A stretch of 64,000 nt of DNA from Methylocystis heyeri (GTDB lineage: Bacteria; Pseudomonadota; Alphaproteobacteria; Rhizobiales; Beijerinckiaceae), in assembly GCF_004802635.2 (NCBI RefSeq), contig NZ_CP046052.1, positions 124,001-188,000 of the forward strand, given 5' to 3'. Positions 32,520 through 42,316 of this stretch are shown piece after piece (within the stretch, counting starts at the first letter, position 1; the number at the start of each line of letters is the position of its first letter). The translations under genes and the position numbers were made by a program. Under the pieces are notes generated by a model. That model made no database searches. It saw only the letters and a program-made list of their open reading frames with translations, and had not been told where the DNA came from.

Positions 32520-34201
32520 GGCTTTCTTCCCTGCGCTTCCTGCGGCTCGCGCCGCGCCGCGTCGGGCGCTTCTTCTGCGGGATGATAGTGATAGGGGCCG
32601 GCGTTCACCACGGGGATTTCCTCGAAGTTTTCTTTTGGGGGCGGCGAACTCGTCTGCCATTCGAGCCCGGTTGCGTCCCAGGGGTTGTCGCCTGCGCGGG
32701 TTCCGTAGAGAAGCGACCAGCCGAGATAAATCAGCGGGAGAAGATAGGCGGAAAGCAGGATGAGGGCGCCCACCGAAGATATGACATGGTAGACTTGGAA
32801 TTCCTGCGGGTAGACATGATAGCGGCGCGGCATCCCGCCGTAGCCCATTATGAACTGCGGCAGAAAGGTCGTGTTGAAGCCGAGAAACATGACGATCGCC
32901 GCGAAACGCGCCCAGGCCTCGGAATAAAGCCTGCCCGTTATCTTGGGCCACCAGAAGTGCAGTCCGGCGAAAAAGGCCGAGACGCTGCCGCCCACCATTA
33001 TGTAGTGGAAATGCGCCACCACGAAATAAGTGTCGGTGACATGCACGTCGATCGGGATCGACGCCAGAAACAGTCCGGTCAGGCCTCCGATGGTGAACAG
33101 CCCCAGAAAGCCGAGCGCATAGAGCATCGGCGCTTCGAAGGTGACCTGGCCGCGATGCAGCGTCGCGGTCCAGTTGAACACCTTGATCGCAGAGGGCACG
33201 GCGACCGCGAAGGACAGGAACGAGAATACGACATTCGCATATTGGGACTCGCCGGACACGAACATGTGATGTCCCCAGACGAGAAATCCCACGATGGCGA
33301 TGGCCATGATGGCGTAGACCATCATGATATAGCCGAACACGCGCCGCCGCGCGAAGCAGGCGAACACCTCCGACACGACGCCCATGGCAGGAAGCACCAT
33401 GATATAGACGGCAGGATGGCTGTAGAACCAGAAGAGATGCTGAAACAGCAAGGGGTCGCCGCCCTCGCTCGGATTGAACAAGGGAAGCCCGAAATAGCGT
33501 TCGGCTATTATCAACAGTAGCGACATTGCAAGGACCGGCGTCGCAAGAACCATGACGATGCTCGTCGCATAGAGCGCCCAAACCATCAGCGGAAGGCGCG
33601 ACCAGGTCATTCCCGGTGCGCGCAGCATATGCGTGGTGGTGATGAAATTCACGCCCGTCGCGATGGAGGAGAAGCCCACGATGAAAACGCCGAGCGCCGC
33701 AGCCAGGACATTGCTGTTCGAATAGAGCGAGGAATAGGGCGTGTAGAACGTCCAGCCCGTGTCCACGCCGCCTGCAACGATAGCGTAGCAGGTGAAAGCG
33801 GCGCCCACCGCGTAAATATACCAGGATATGAGGTTGAGGCGCGGAAAGGCCACGTCGCGCGCGCCGATCATCAAAGGCAGAAGGAAGTTGCCCAGAGTCG
33901 CCGGAATCGACGGCACCAGAAAGAACCAGACCATCACGATTCCATGGAGCGAAAACAGCCTGTTGTAGCCTTCGTCGCTCAAAATCGCGCCTTTTGGGTT
34001 CATGAGTTCGAGCCGAACCAATCCGATCGCAATGCCGCCAATAAAGAAAAACACGGTTATGGCCAGGGCGTAAAGTATGCCGATCCGCTTGTGGTCGGTG
34101 GTGGTCAGCCAGGATTTCAGGGTGTGGCCGGCGACGAGATAGCTGGCTGTCACGGCGCCTGGTTCCTCATCGCGCGCACTTTCGATGGCGGTCTCGCTCA
34201 T
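32516..34201 (-). CDS. ctaD: Cytochrome c oxidase subunit I
   Basis: 561 residues, with 12-14 transmembrane helices. The catalytic subunit holding the haems and CuB. It starts [17 protein letters not shown], carries [12 protein letters not shown], the CuB region [14 protein letters not shown] and [10 protein letters not shown], the K-channel region and [17 protein letters not shown], which holds the two haem ligands. The Tyr-His crosslink pair of A-type oxidases is present in HPAVY. ATGA overlap with ctaC and ctaE shows translational coupling. Confidence 0.97.
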   Translation of the reverse strand: MSETAIESARDEEPGAVTASYLVAGHTLKSWLTTTDHKRIGILYALAITVFFFIGGIAIGLVRLELMNPKGAILSDEGYNRLFSLHGIVMVWFFLVPSIPATLGNFLLPLMIGARDVAFPRLNLISWYIYAVGAAFTCYAIVAGGVDTGWTFYTPYSSLYSNSNVLAAALGVFIVGFSSIATGVNFITTTHMLRAPGMTWSRLPLMVWALYATSIVMVLATPVLAMSLLLIIAERYFGLPLFNPSEGGDPLLFQHLFWFYSHPAVYIMVLPAMGVVSEVFACFARRRVFGYIMMVYAIMAIAIVGFLVWGHHMFVSGESQYANVVFSFLSFAVAVPSAIKVFNWTATLHRGQVTFEAPMLYALGFLGLFTIGGLTGLFLASIPIDVHVTDTYFVVAHFHYIMVGGSVSAFFAGLHFWWPKITGRLYSEAWARFAAIVMFLGFNTTFLPQFIMGYGGMPRRYHVYPQEFQVYHVISSVGALILLSAYLLPLIYLGWSLLYGTRAGDNPWDATGLEWQTSSPPPKENFEEIPVVNAGPYHYHPAEEAPDAARREPQEAQGRKP

Positions 34202-35136
34202 TCCTGTCTTCCTTCCCAAGCCAGCGATCTGACATAGGCGATCAGCTCGATGATCTGATCTTCGCTCACCGTTCCACGAAAGCTCGGCATGATGGGCTGG
34301 TAGCCGGCGACGACGTCCTTGTCGGGCAAAAGGATCGAGTCTCTTATGTAGGCCTCGTCGGCGTTGACGACTCGGCCATCGGATAGATGCACCGGATGGC
34401 CATAGACCCCGTGAAGATCCGGCGCGTGCACGGCGGAGTTCGGCGCATGGCAGCCCGAGCAGCCCAGGGAGCGAAACAGCGCCTCGCCTCGCTTTGCGAG
34501 ATTGTCGGCCTCGGGCTGGGCGGCAAGCCAGCGGGAATAATCTTCGGGCGTCATCAATATGAGGCGGCCGGTCATGCGGGAATGCTGGGTTCCGCAGAAT
34601 TCCGCGCACATCAGATGATACACTCCCGGCTTGTCGGCGGTGAACCAGATGTAGGTGTATCGTCCCGGAAGGACGTCCTGCTTCAATCTCAATGATGGCA
34701 GAAACATGCTGTGTATCACGTCGTCCGACGTCATGATCAATTGAACGGGATGTCCCGTCGGCGCGTGAAGCTCGTTGATTTCCCTGACGCCGTTGGAGTG
34801 CTGAAGCTTCCACATCCATTGTTTGGCCAGCACATGAATCTGCAATGCGTCGCGCGGAGGAATTATCTCACGCAACTGCATCGAAGCCGCCCACCAGAAA
34901 ATGAATAGAAAGGCGAAGGCTGTCGCTGCGGTCCAGCCGATTTCGATTTCAAAGCCGAGAGATTTCGGCAATGTCGGGCGATAGGCGTCGGAACCTTTGC
35001 GATAACGTATCGAAAATCCCACGATGACGACAAAGACGGCTGCAACGACGACCGCCGACACTGCGACGAGCGCGAAAAAGAACCTGTCCCATGAGCCGGC
35101 GTATTCCGACGCCTTCGCCGCAAATTCGTCGATCAT
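34198..35136 (-). CDS. ctaC: Cytochrome c oxidase subunit II with fused cytochrome c domain (caa3 type)
   Basis: 312 residues. Two N-terminal transmembrane helices, a CuA cupredoxin domain with [12 protein letters not shown] (the CuA ligands), then a C-terminal cytochrome c domain with CSGCH and a later Met region (QPIMPSF). The fused haem domain makes this a caa3-type oxidase fed by membrane-bound or fused cytochrome c. No cleavable signal peptide is evident, and the good ribosome site serves a 14-codon ORF immediately upstream. It is divergent from the ACIII genes. Confidence 0.95.
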   Translation of the reverse strand: MIDEFAAKASEYAGSWDRFFFALVAVSAVVVAAVFVVIVGFSIRYRKGSDAYRPTLPKSLGFEIEIGWTAATAFAFLFIFWWAASMQLREIIPPRDALQIHVLAKQWMWKLQHSNGVREINELHAPTGHPVQLIMTSDDVIHSMFLPSLRLKQDVLPGRYTYIWFTADKPGVYHLMCAEFCGTQHSRMTGRLILMTPEDYSRWLAAQPEADNLAKRGEALFRSLGCSGCHAPNSAVHAPDLHGVYGHPVHLSDGRVVNADEAYIRDSILLPDKDVVAGYQPIMPSFRGTVSEDQIIELIAYVRSLAWEGRQE

Positions 35137-35177
35137 GTCGACCGGCGGGCTCCTGTGGCGATGACTGCCTTTTTCAT
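35133..35177 (-). CDS. Possible 14-residue leader ORF overlapping ctaC
   Basis: GGGGAAGAGA lies just before an ATG that encodes [14 protein letters not shown]; its TGA overlaps the ctaC ATG (ATGA). The ctaC start itself has no good ribosome site, so translation may couple from this leader. The peptide is too short to judge by composition. Confidence 0.4.
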   Translation of the reverse strand: MKKAVIATGARRST

Positions 35178-35460
35178 TTTCTCTTCCCCATGGCGGCGAA
35201 GGGTCGGCTCGAGCGAAGGAACGTGTTCCGAAGTTGCGCCGCTATCGATAACGCCAACCTCGGGTTCGCGTTTCACCCGGCCGTTGGCCCGCCTGGCTGG
35301 AACCTTTTTCGCGCGCGCCTAGTTCATTTCTCGTGCTGGATTTTTACTTTCCGCAGGTCGAGCGGCCGGAGGACTTTGGCAGGAATGCGTTGTTCGAGCG
35401 GCGCCCTCCCCAAAAAGGCGGCGGGTGGGGTCATCCATTGGAGCCTATGAGGTAATCTGC
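35137..35460. other. Divergent control region of ctaC and actB
   Basis: About 324 bases between the oxidase genes (minus strand) and the ACIII genes (plus strand). The only coding candidate is the short leader ORF at 35133-35177. The rest has no clear gene; promoters in both directions are expected but no boxes were assigned. Confidence 0.45.
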
Positions 35461-38307
35461 ATGGGGGAGCCTTCCGACGCAGTGAGTGGCGACGCTGCCG
35501 GCGTGGACCGGCGCCGCGCATTGCGCCTGCTGGCGGCGGGCATGGCGCTGTCGCCGTGCGCCTGCGGCCGTCCCGAGGAAGAAATAGCGCCCTATGTCGA
35601 GATGCCGGAAGGCCTTACTCCGGGCGTTCCGCTTTTTTTCGCCACCGCATTGCCGCTCGCAGGATATGGACGAGGGGCGCTGGTCGCTACTTACGAAGGA
35701 CGGCCGACGAGGATCGAAGGCAATCCGCGCCATCCCGCCAGCCTCGGCGCCGCGGACATCTTCGCGCAGGCGGAAATTGTTTCCCTGTATCAGCCGGACC
35801 GCGCCAAGGCGGCGAGCGACGAAAAGGGGCTATCCTCGTGGAAAGCGTTCTCGACCGCGCTTTTCGCTCAAATGCAAAAGGAGAAAGCGCGAAAAGGATC
35901 GGGCTTGCGCTTTGTCACCGGAAGGATCGCTTCGCCGACCTTTGCGAGGCAGATGGGCGATCTCCTCAAGGCTTTTCCGGAAGCGCGCTGGCTGCGCTGG
36001 GAACCCGTCCATGAGGACTCGGCCGCCTCGGGCGCAGCCCTCGCCTTCGGCAAGCCCTTGACCATGCTGCCGAAGCTCGAAGACGCTTCTGTCGTTCTCA
36101 CGCTCGGCGCCGATCCGCTCGGGCCGGGTCCGGCACAGCTCCATCTTGGAAGCGGCTACATAAAGGCCCGGCTGTCCAAACTGCAAAGCGGCCAAACCAT
36201 ACGTCTATACGCCGCCGAGTCCTGCTGGACGCTGACAGGAGCGAACGCCGACGAACGCTTGGCGGTCCCGCCTCCCGTAATCCAGAACATCGGGGTGGAG
36301 GTCGCCAGAAATCTCGGCGCGGGGATTTCCAGCCGGGGCGATCTGCCGGAACCGGCTCAAAGATTCGTCGACGCTGCGTTCAAGGATCTTCAGGCCAATG
36401 TCGGCCGCGCCATCGTGCTTGCAGGGCGGGAGCAACCTCCCGAACTCCACGCGCTCTGCCATTGGATCAACGACCGACTCGGGGCTCCCGTCGATTTCAT
36501 CCAGCCGGTCGACCCGGTCGGCGCCGGCCATCTTCAGTCGCTGCAACAACTCGCGAGCGACCTTCGCCAAAGCCGCGCGGAAACGCTGATCGTCATCGAC
36601 AGCAACCCCGCCTATGGCGCGCCGGGGGAATTGCTGCTGGGCGAAGCTATAGCGGCAGCGCCTTTCACCGCGCATATCGGGTTGTTCGAAGACGAGACCG
36701 CGGCGCTTTGCAAATGGCGCCTGCCGCTCACGCACATATTGGAAAGCTGGTCCGATCTAAGGGCTTTCGAGGGAACCGCCAGCATCGTTCAACCGATGAT
36801 CCGGCCTCTCTACGACACGCGCACGGCGCATCAGCTTCTCGCCCTGATCGGGAGCGGGGAGTCTGCATCTTCCTATGATCTGGTGCGCGAAACCTGGCGC
36901 AATCGCGCTTCCCCCTCCGATTTCGAAACCTCATGGCGGCGTTGGTTGCACGAAGGGGTGATCTCCGGAACCTCCGAAAGCCCCGTGTCGTCTCCGGGAG
37001 CAAAGCTCGTCGATATCCGGCCGGCGCCGACGTCGCAAAAACTCGTTCTCGCGCTCGCGCCGGATCCTTCGATATGGGACGGGAGATTCTGCAACAATCC
37101 GTGGCTGCAGGAATGCCCCAAGCCGCTCACCAAGCAGGTTTGGGGCAATGCGCTCGAAGTTTCTCCGCAAGACGCCGCGGCGCATAAACTGGAGGAGGGC
37201 GAGGTCGTCGCCGTGAGCCGGGGCGGGCGGGTAGTAGAAGCGCCTGTTCATGTGGTGGAAGGGCAGGCGGTCGGCGTGCTTGCGGCCACGCTCGGTTATG
37301 GCCGCCGGAAGGCCGGCGCCATCGGGAGCGACATCGGCTTCGACGCCTTTCGTCTCCAGAGCGCGAATTCGCCGTGGATACTGAACGACGTCGAGATCGC
37401 GCGCACGGGAAAACGCCGGCCGATTCTGACGACCCAGCACAATTTCCAGATCGAAGCGGAGGTGAAGGACATATTGCCTACGCTGACATTCGAGGAGTTG
37501 GCCCAGGGCAGGGTGGAATTGCCGAACTCGGCCGATCTGCCGACGCTGCTCCCGCAATGGCGGTATGATTCCTACAAATGGGCGATGACGATCGACACTG
37601 CGGCCTGTATCGGCTGCAACGCCTGCGTCGTCGCCTGCCAATCGGAAAACAATGTGCCGGTCGTCGGTCCCGAGGAGGTCGCGATGGGCCGTGACATGCA
37701 CTGGCTGCGCGTCGACACATATTTTTCGCGCCGATCCGGCGAGCCTCTCGGGTTTCAGCCGGTGCCCTGCATGCACTGCGAATATGCGCCCTGCGAGCCG
37801 GTCTGTCCGGTCGCGGCTTCGGTGCATGACAGCGAAGGATTGAATGTCCAGGTCTATAACAGATGCGTCGGCACCCGCTTTTGCCAGTCGAACTGCCCTT
37901 ACAAGGTTCGCCGGTTCAACTTTTTCGGATATGCCGATGGAGAGAGCTACGCCAATCTCGGGCAGGAGCCCCTCGAGGCCCAATTCAACCCCGACGTGAC
38001 CGTGCGGTCGAGAGGGGTCATGGAGAAATGCACCTACTGTGTGCAGCGCATCAGCCGTGCGCGCCGCGACGCCGAAAAGGAGAGCCGGCGCATCCCGACC
38101 GGCGGCGTGGTCACGGCATGCCAGGCGGCTTGTCCAACCCATGCGATCAGTTTCGGCGATCTGAACGATCCCTCTTCGCCCATCCGCTCCTTGCGTGAGG
38201 AACGGCGCCATTATGTCCTGCTCGGACATCTCGGCACAAAGCCCCGAACCACTTATCTCGCTCGCTTTAAAAACCCCAACCCGATGCTCGCGCCGGAAAA
38301 AACATGA
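35461..38307 (+). CDS. actB: Alternative Complex III iron-sulfur subunit ActB
   Basis: 948 residues; GAGGTAATCTGC precedes the ATG. The N-terminus has a twin-arginine leader (DRRRALRLLAAGMALSPCACG). Residues about 40-660 resemble a molybdopterin oxidoreductase but without cofactor ligands, as usual for ActB. The C-terminal third holds four ferredoxin-type clusters: CIGCNACVVACQ, CMHCEYAPCEPVCP, CVGTRFCQSNCP and CTYC...CQAACP. ActB carries electrons in the quinol:cytochrome c oxidoreductase ACIII on the periplasmic side. It overlaps actC by four bases. Confidence 0.93.
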   Translation: MGEPSDAVSGDAAGVDRRRALRLLAAGMALSPCACGRPEEEIAPYVEMPEGLTPGVPLFFATALPLAGYGRGALVATYEGRPTRIEGNPRHPASLGAADIFAQAEIVSLYQPDRAKAASDEKGLSSWKAFSTALFAQMQKEKARKGSGLRFVTGRIASPTFARQMGDLLKAFPEARWLRWEPVHEDSAASGAALAFGKPLTMLPKLEDASVVLTLGADPLGPGPAQLHLGSGYIKARLSKLQSGQTIRLYAAESCWTLTGANADERLAVPPPVIQNIGVEVARNLGAGISSRGDLPEPAQRFVDAAFKDLQANVGRAIVLAGREQPPELHALCHWINDRLGAPVDFIQPVDPVGAGHLQSLQQLASDLRQSRAETLIVIDSNPAYGAPGELLLGEAIAAAPFTAHIGLFEDETAALCKWRLPLTHILESWSDLRAFEGTASIVQPMIRPLYDTRTAHQLLALIGSGESASSYDLVRETWRNRASPSDFETSWRRWLHEGVISGTSESPVSSPGAKLVDIRPAPTSQKLVLALAPDPSIWDGRFCNNPWLQECPKPLTKQVWGNALEVSPQDAAAHKLEEGEVVAVSRGGRVVEAPVHVVEGQAVGVLAATLGYGRRKAGAIGSDIGFDAFRLQSANSPWILNDVEIARTGKRRPILTTQHNFQIEAEVKDILPTLTFEELAQGRVELPNSADLPTLLPQWRYDSYKWAMTIDTAACIGCNACVVACQSENNVPVVGPEEVAMGRDMHWLRVDTYFSRRSGEPLGFQPVPCMHCEYAPCEPVCPVAASVHDSEGLNVQVYNRCVGTRFCQSNCPYKVRRFNFFGYADGESYANLGQEPLEAQFNPDVTVRSRGVMEKCTYCVQRISRARRDAEKESRRIPTGGVVTACQAACPTHAISFGDLNDPSSPIRSLREERRHYVLLGHLGTKPRTTYLARFKNPNPMLAPEKT

Positions 38308-39680
38308 ACGACACGCCGCGCAGCATCGCTTCGCAGGACGAGCGCTGGGTCCTGCCGCAGGGGCGCTCATACGAGACCATAACCGATCTCGTCAGCGCGC
38401 CCCTGCTGGAGCGCCAGAGATGGAGCTGGCGCGCCTGGCGGATCGCCTTTGTCGCAAGCCTCCTCCTGACAGGATTGATGCTTGTTTCGGCCTCCTGGCT
38501 GCTGGCGCAGGGGATCGGAGTCTGGGGCGTCAACACCACCGTCGTCTGGGGCTTCGCCATCGCCAACTATGTCTGGTGGATCGGCATCGGCAACGCCGGC
38601 ACGTTGATCTCGGCGATGCTGCTGCTGATGCGCCAGCATTGGCGGGCGTCGATCAACAGGTTCGCCGAGGCGATGACTCTCTTCGCCGCGGGCATAGCCG
38701 GCCTGTTTCCGATCCTGCATCTCGGGCGGCCGCTCTATTTCTATTGGCTCACCCCTTATCCCAACACGATGGCGCTCTGGCCTCAGTGGCGCAGCGCGCT
38801 GATCTGGGATTTCTGGGCCATACTGAGCTACATCCTCTTTTCGATCCTGTTCTGGTACGTGGGGCTTATCCCGGATTTCGCCTGTCTGCGCGACCGCGCG
38901 CGCAGCGAGAAATCGCGCAGTCGCTTCGGCGCTTTGGCTTTGGGCTGGAGAGGGTCCGCCCGCCAGTGGCGGCTTTATCATATCTATCATATGACCATGG
39001 CGTGCCTCGGCGTGCCCCTCGTCGTTTCTCTCCACAGCGTGGTGGGCCTGGATTTTGCGGCCAGCCTGATGCCGGGATGGTCGGAAACCATTTTCCCGCC
39101 CTATTTCGTGGTGGGAGCGATGTATTCGGGGTTCGCCATGGTGGTCGTTCTCGCAGCCGCGGTGCGGTGGGGCTTCCGCCTGCAAGCGATCATCACGATC
39201 GATCACTTCGACGTGATGGCGAAGATCATGCTCGCCGCCTCGATGATCATGAGCGCGTCCTACCTCACCGAGTGGTTCGCCGCATGGTACGGCGGCGATC
39301 CCAATGAACGCAGCCTCGTCCGCTTCGAATTCCTCGGGGATTATCGCGTCCTCTATTATCTGATGCTGTTCTGCAACTGCGTTGTGGCCCAGGCGTTCTG
39401 GGCGAGGGCCGCGCGCCGCAGCATCCTCGCCGTCGTGATTGTCGCGATCCTGATCAACATCGGAATGTGGCTGGAGCGCATCACCATCGTCTGGAACACT
39501 CTTTCGCATGACTACGCCGCCAGCATGTGGCGCGTCTTTCATCCGACATTCTGGGACTATTCCCTGATGTTCGGCTCTCTGGGATTGTTCGCGCTTCTCT
39601 ATCTGACGCTTTGCCGCATGGCGCCGATCGTATCGATACATGAGACCCGCCATCTGCTGTCATTGGAGAAGCAGACATGA
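38304..39680 (+). CDS. actC: Alternative Complex III NrfD-like quinol-binding subunit ActC
   Basis: 458 residues, polytopic (about ten transmembrane helices), PsrC/NrfD family, starting in an ATGA overlap with actB. Motifs TTVVWGFAIANYVWWIGIGNAGT and HLGRPLYFYWLTPYPN are typical of ACIII NrfD subunits that bind quinol. The C-terminus ends in a short cytoplasmic tail and overlaps actD by four bases. One of two large membrane subunits, the other being ActF. Confidence 0.93.
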   Translation: MNDTPRSIASQDERWVLPQGRSYETITDLVSAPLLERQRWSWRAWRIAFVASLLLTGLMLVSASWLLAQGIGVWGVNTTVVWGFAIANYVWWIGIGNAGTLISAMLLLMRQHWRASINRFAEAMTLFAAGIAGLFPILHLGRPLYFYWLTPYPNTMALWPQWRSALIWDFWAILSYILFSILFWYVGLIPDFACLRDRARSEKSRSRFGALALGWRGSARQWRLYHIYHMTMACLGVPLVVSLHSVVGLDFAASLMPGWSETIFPPYFVVGAMYSGFAMVVVLAAAVRWGFRLQAIITIDHFDVMAKIMLAASMIMSASYLTEWFAAWYGGDPNERSLVRFEFLGDYRVLYYLMLFCNCVVAQAFWARAARRSILAVVIVAILINIGMWLERITIVWNTLSHDYAASMWRVFHPTFWDYSLMFGSLGLFALLYLTLCRMAPIVSIHETRHLLSLEKQT

Positions 39681-40195
39681 CTCGCCTGCTTGTCGTCGAC
39701 TTTGGCGAGCCCGGAGCCGTCCTCGAATTCGCGCGCCGGGCGCGCAAGGCGCATTACGAGGTGATCGACATCTATTCTCCCTTTCCGGTGGAGGGCGCCG
39801 GGGAGTTCGTCGGCGGCGGTCCTACGGCGCTGCGCGTTCACATGTTTATCGGCGGCGTCGCTGTGGCCGCATTGGCCTATGGCGTGGAGGCCTGGAGCGC
39901 GACCTCGAACTATCCAATTATCAGCGGAGGACGCCCGCTCGACTCCTGGCCCGCCTTCATGCCTTTCCCCTTCACCGTAGGGATATTCGGCGCCGCTCTC
40001 ACCGGTTTCATCAGTCTTCTCATCCAGACCGGGCTGCCGAGGCTGCATCATCCCATCTTTGCTCACGAGGGCTTCGAACGCACGACCCAGGACCGGTTTC
40101 TGCTCGCACTGAAGCCTCCCGCCGCAATGACGCAGGCGGAGGCCAAAAAGCGGCTCGAAGACATGGGAGCCTCCAATATCCGGGATATGGAATAG
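39677..40195 (+). CDS. actD: Alternative Complex III subunit ActD (DUF3341)
   Basis: 172 residues. A small membrane subunit with two helices in the central part (FIGGVAVAALAYGVE and FPFTVGIFGAALTGFISLL) and soluble ends. The N-terminus ARRARKAHYEVIDIYSPFPVEG is the conserved DUF3341 motif. Position between actC and actE and four-base overlaps confirm the assignment. Confidence 0.93.
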   Translation: MTRLLVVDFGEPGAVLEFARRARKAHYEVIDIYSPFPVEGAGEFVGGGPTALRVHMFIGGVAVAALAYGVEAWSATSNYPIISGGRPLDSWPAFMPFPFTVGIFGAALTGFISLLIQTGLPRLHHPIFAHEGFERTTQDRFLLALKPPAAMTQAEAKKRLEDMGASNIRDME

Positions 40196-40707
40196 TGGTC
40201 GCGAGGCTGACCATCGCAGCCTTGGCCGCGCTCTTGATCGGGGGCTGCGATCTGAGCATGACCGAGCAGCGCAAATACACCACCTACAAGCCTTCCCGGT
40301 TCTGGTCCGATGGATCTTCGGCGCGGCCTCCGCCCAAAGGCGTGGTGGCGCAGAACTACGCCTCGCGAGAAGCTGCAGGGAAAACGCCTCCTGCGATTAC
40401 CCCGCAACTCGTCAAGCGCGGCCAGGAGCGCTTCACGATATATTGCTCGCCCTGCCATGGCTTATCGGGGGACGGAAACGGCGTGATCGCGCAGCGCGGG
40501 TTTCCGCGCCCGCCCTCCTATTTTTCCGCCAATCTGCGGGCGGCGCCCGCGCAGCATTTCTATGACGTGATCACGCAAGGATATGGGGTGATGTATTCCT
40601 ATGCGGCGCGCGTGGAGCCTGCGGATCGCTGGGCCATCGTCGCCTATATCCGCGCTTTGCAATTATCCAGGACTCCGGCCACGGCCGGAAGCGAGGCGCC
40701 GCCATAG
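40195..40707 (+). CDS. actE: Alternative Complex III monohaem lipoprotein ActE
   Basis: 170 residues from a GTG that shares one base with the actD stop (TAGTG). A lipobox LIGGC at about 14-18 anchors it to the membrane. A cytochrome c domain has CSPCHG, then a Met/Tyr region near GYGVMYSY. It would hand electrons from ActB/ActA to the oxidase or soluble cytochrome c. Confidence 0.9.
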   Translation: MVARLTIAALAALLIGGCDLSMTEQRKYTTYKPSRFWSDGSSARPPPKGVVAQNYASREAAGKTPPAITPQLVKRGQERFTIYCSPCHGLSGDGNGVIAQRGFPRPPSYFSANLRAAPAQHFYDVITQGYGVMYSYAARVEPADRWAIVAYIRALQLSRTPATAGSEAPP

Positions 40708-40776
40708 GGCGGCGTCGATCGGCGGCGCGAGGCGAAGCCTCCTCCTCCAGTCGAGCGGAACAGAAACGAGGCGGCG

Positions 40777-41874
40777 ATGTCAAAAGGAGCAGAAGGCCAG
40801 GACCAAAGGCGAGACCAGTCCCTTTCGCTCCAGATCCCTGGCGCGGCGGCGCTCCTGGTCGCTGTCGCGGCGCTCTGCGCCTTGGTCGCGTTTGGTTTTT
40901 ACGACTTGAAAGCCGCCGCGGGCGGCTGGCTCATGGCGGCGGTGTTCTGGAGCGGCGTTGCGGTCGGCTGTCTTTTCGCGGTCATGATCCACACGCTCAC
41001 CGGGGGAAGATGGGGCGCGCAGTTTGCCGCTGCGCTGGTTCCAGGTTCGATAGCGGCGCCTCTCGTCGTAGCGCTATTTGCGCCGGTTCTCGCGGCGCTG
41101 AGGCTTTTCTATCCCTGGGCGCAGGATCCCGCGGCGGCGCCCGCCGATGTGTCGCAACTCTATCTCAACGCGCCCTTTTACATCGCGCGAACATTGGCGG
41201 CGCTCGCTTTCTGGAGTTTGATCGGCGTGCTGTTGACTCGCCTTGCGGGAACGGCGCTTCTCTTGAGCGCCGCGATCGGCCTCGCCATACACGGCCTGAT
41301 CATCGGCCTGATCGGGCTGGATTGGATTCTTTCTCTCGAACCCGTCTTCATTTCAACTTCCTTCGGCGCCACCCTCGCTTTCACCCAACTCGCCGCTGCG
41401 CTGGCCTTTGCCGCCATCGTTGCGCCGGAAAGCCGTGACGGCGTGGCTGTGGGCGACATCGGCGGACTTCTTCTCGCGACGCTTCTCGGCGTCGTCTATT
41501 TGAATTTCATCGCCGTGCTGGTCATCTGGTACGGCGACCTGCCGCATAAGGTTCTGTGGCTGGTTCGCCGCGATCACTGGCCATGGACCCTGATCGCCGG
41601 CCTTGCTTTCTTTCTGGGGGCGGTTTTCCCCATTTTCTGGTTGTTCCTGCAACGCGTCCGCAACAGCCGCCGCGGCCTGCGCATTATCGGCGCGATCGCG
41701 CTCGCTGGAATAGCGCTCTATTACGCCTATCTGATAGGCCCGCCATTCGGCGCGCTGTCGCTCGGCGCCGGCCTCGTCGCCATGATCGGAATCGGCGCGC
41801 TGTTCGTCGCATTCATCGGCGCGCCATGGGCGCGGACGGCCTTTTGCAAATGGAGTTCCGGTCGTGCCCCCTGA
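40777..41874 (+). CDS. actF: Alternative Complex III membrane subunit ActF
   Basis: 365 residues with about ten transmembrane helices; it belongs with the second NrfD-like subunit of ACIII (motifs FWSGVAVGCLFAVMIHTLTGG and FYPWAQDPAAAPADVSQLYLN). AGGCGGCG lies before the ATG. It sits 69 bases after actE and overlaps the following small gene. Confidence 0.9.
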   Translation: MSKGAEGQDQRRDQSLSLQIPGAAALLVAVAALCALVAFGFYDLKAAAGGWLMAAVFWSGVAVGCLFAVMIHTLTGGRWGAQFAAALVPGSIAAPLVVALFAPVLAALRLFYPWAQDPAAAPADVSQLYLNAPFYIARTLAALAFWSLIGVLLTRLAGTALLLSAAIGLAIHGLIIGLIGLDWILSLEPVFISTSFGATLAFTQLAAALAFAAIVAPESRDGVAVGDIGGLLLATLLGVVYLNFIAVLVIWYGDLPHKVLWLVRRDHWPWTLIAGLAFFLGAVFPIFWLFLQRVRNSRRGLRIIGAIALAGIALYYAYLIGPPFGALSLGAGLVAMIGIGALFVAFIGAPWARTAFCKWSSGRAP

Positions 41875-42313
41875 AGACGACGAGCTCTCGCCCGCGCAGG
41901 TCGACGCGAGGCTGGTCCTGCGTGTCGCCGGCGGAGTTCTGGTTTTGCTCGCGTCGGGCGTCGGCGTATCGATCGGACTCTATGATTGGATGGCGCCGTC
42001 CGGAAAGTTCAAGGAGCCGACCTCATTTCCGTCGCCGAGCGTATTGCAGACCAACAACCGTGAATCGATCGCCGATCGAAATCCTTATGCGGCGCCGGAT
42101 GCGGATGGCGGCGCCATTCCGATCGAGCAGGCCATGGAGATGATCGCCCGGCGCGGAGCAGACGCTTATTCTCCGATAGAACAAAAGAGCCTCGCGCAGC
42201 AAAAATCACAGCCGCCCTCTGAAGAAAATGTCCGCAAGCCCGCGGCGAAGACGCAAGGGCGGCCCAGGCGTCATGGTGGCGGCGGAGGCAGAGGGCGTTC
42301 TCACCGCGGATGA
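41864..42313 (+). CDS. Small membrane-anchored protein of the ACIII operon
   Basis: 149 residues from a GTG overlapping the actF stop by 11 bases. One transmembrane helix (about 19-42), a linker and a positively charged Gly/Arg-rich tail (GRPRRHGGGGGRGRSHRG). It is the last gene of the act operon on this strand. It may correspond to a small accessory subunit, but no defining motif was seen. It converges with actA with only three bases between the stops. Confidence 0.6.
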   Translation: MPPEDDELSPAQVDARLVLRVAGGVLVLLASGVGVSIGLYDWMAPSGKFKEPTSFPSPSVLQTNNRESIADRNPYAAPDADGGAIPIEQAMEMIARRGADAYSPIEQKSLAQQKSQPPSEENVRKPAAKTQGRPRRHGGGGGRGRSHRG

Positions 42314-42316
42314 GTT

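Noticed and set aside
31887-33581. Long frame containing ctaE with a N-terminal extension
   Set aside because: The extension is out-of-frame shadow of ctaD; the real ctaE starts at 32519.
35461-38307. ActB as an active molybdoenzyme
   Set aside because: No molybdopterin ligand is evident and the act context matches ACIII, where this part is cofactor-free.
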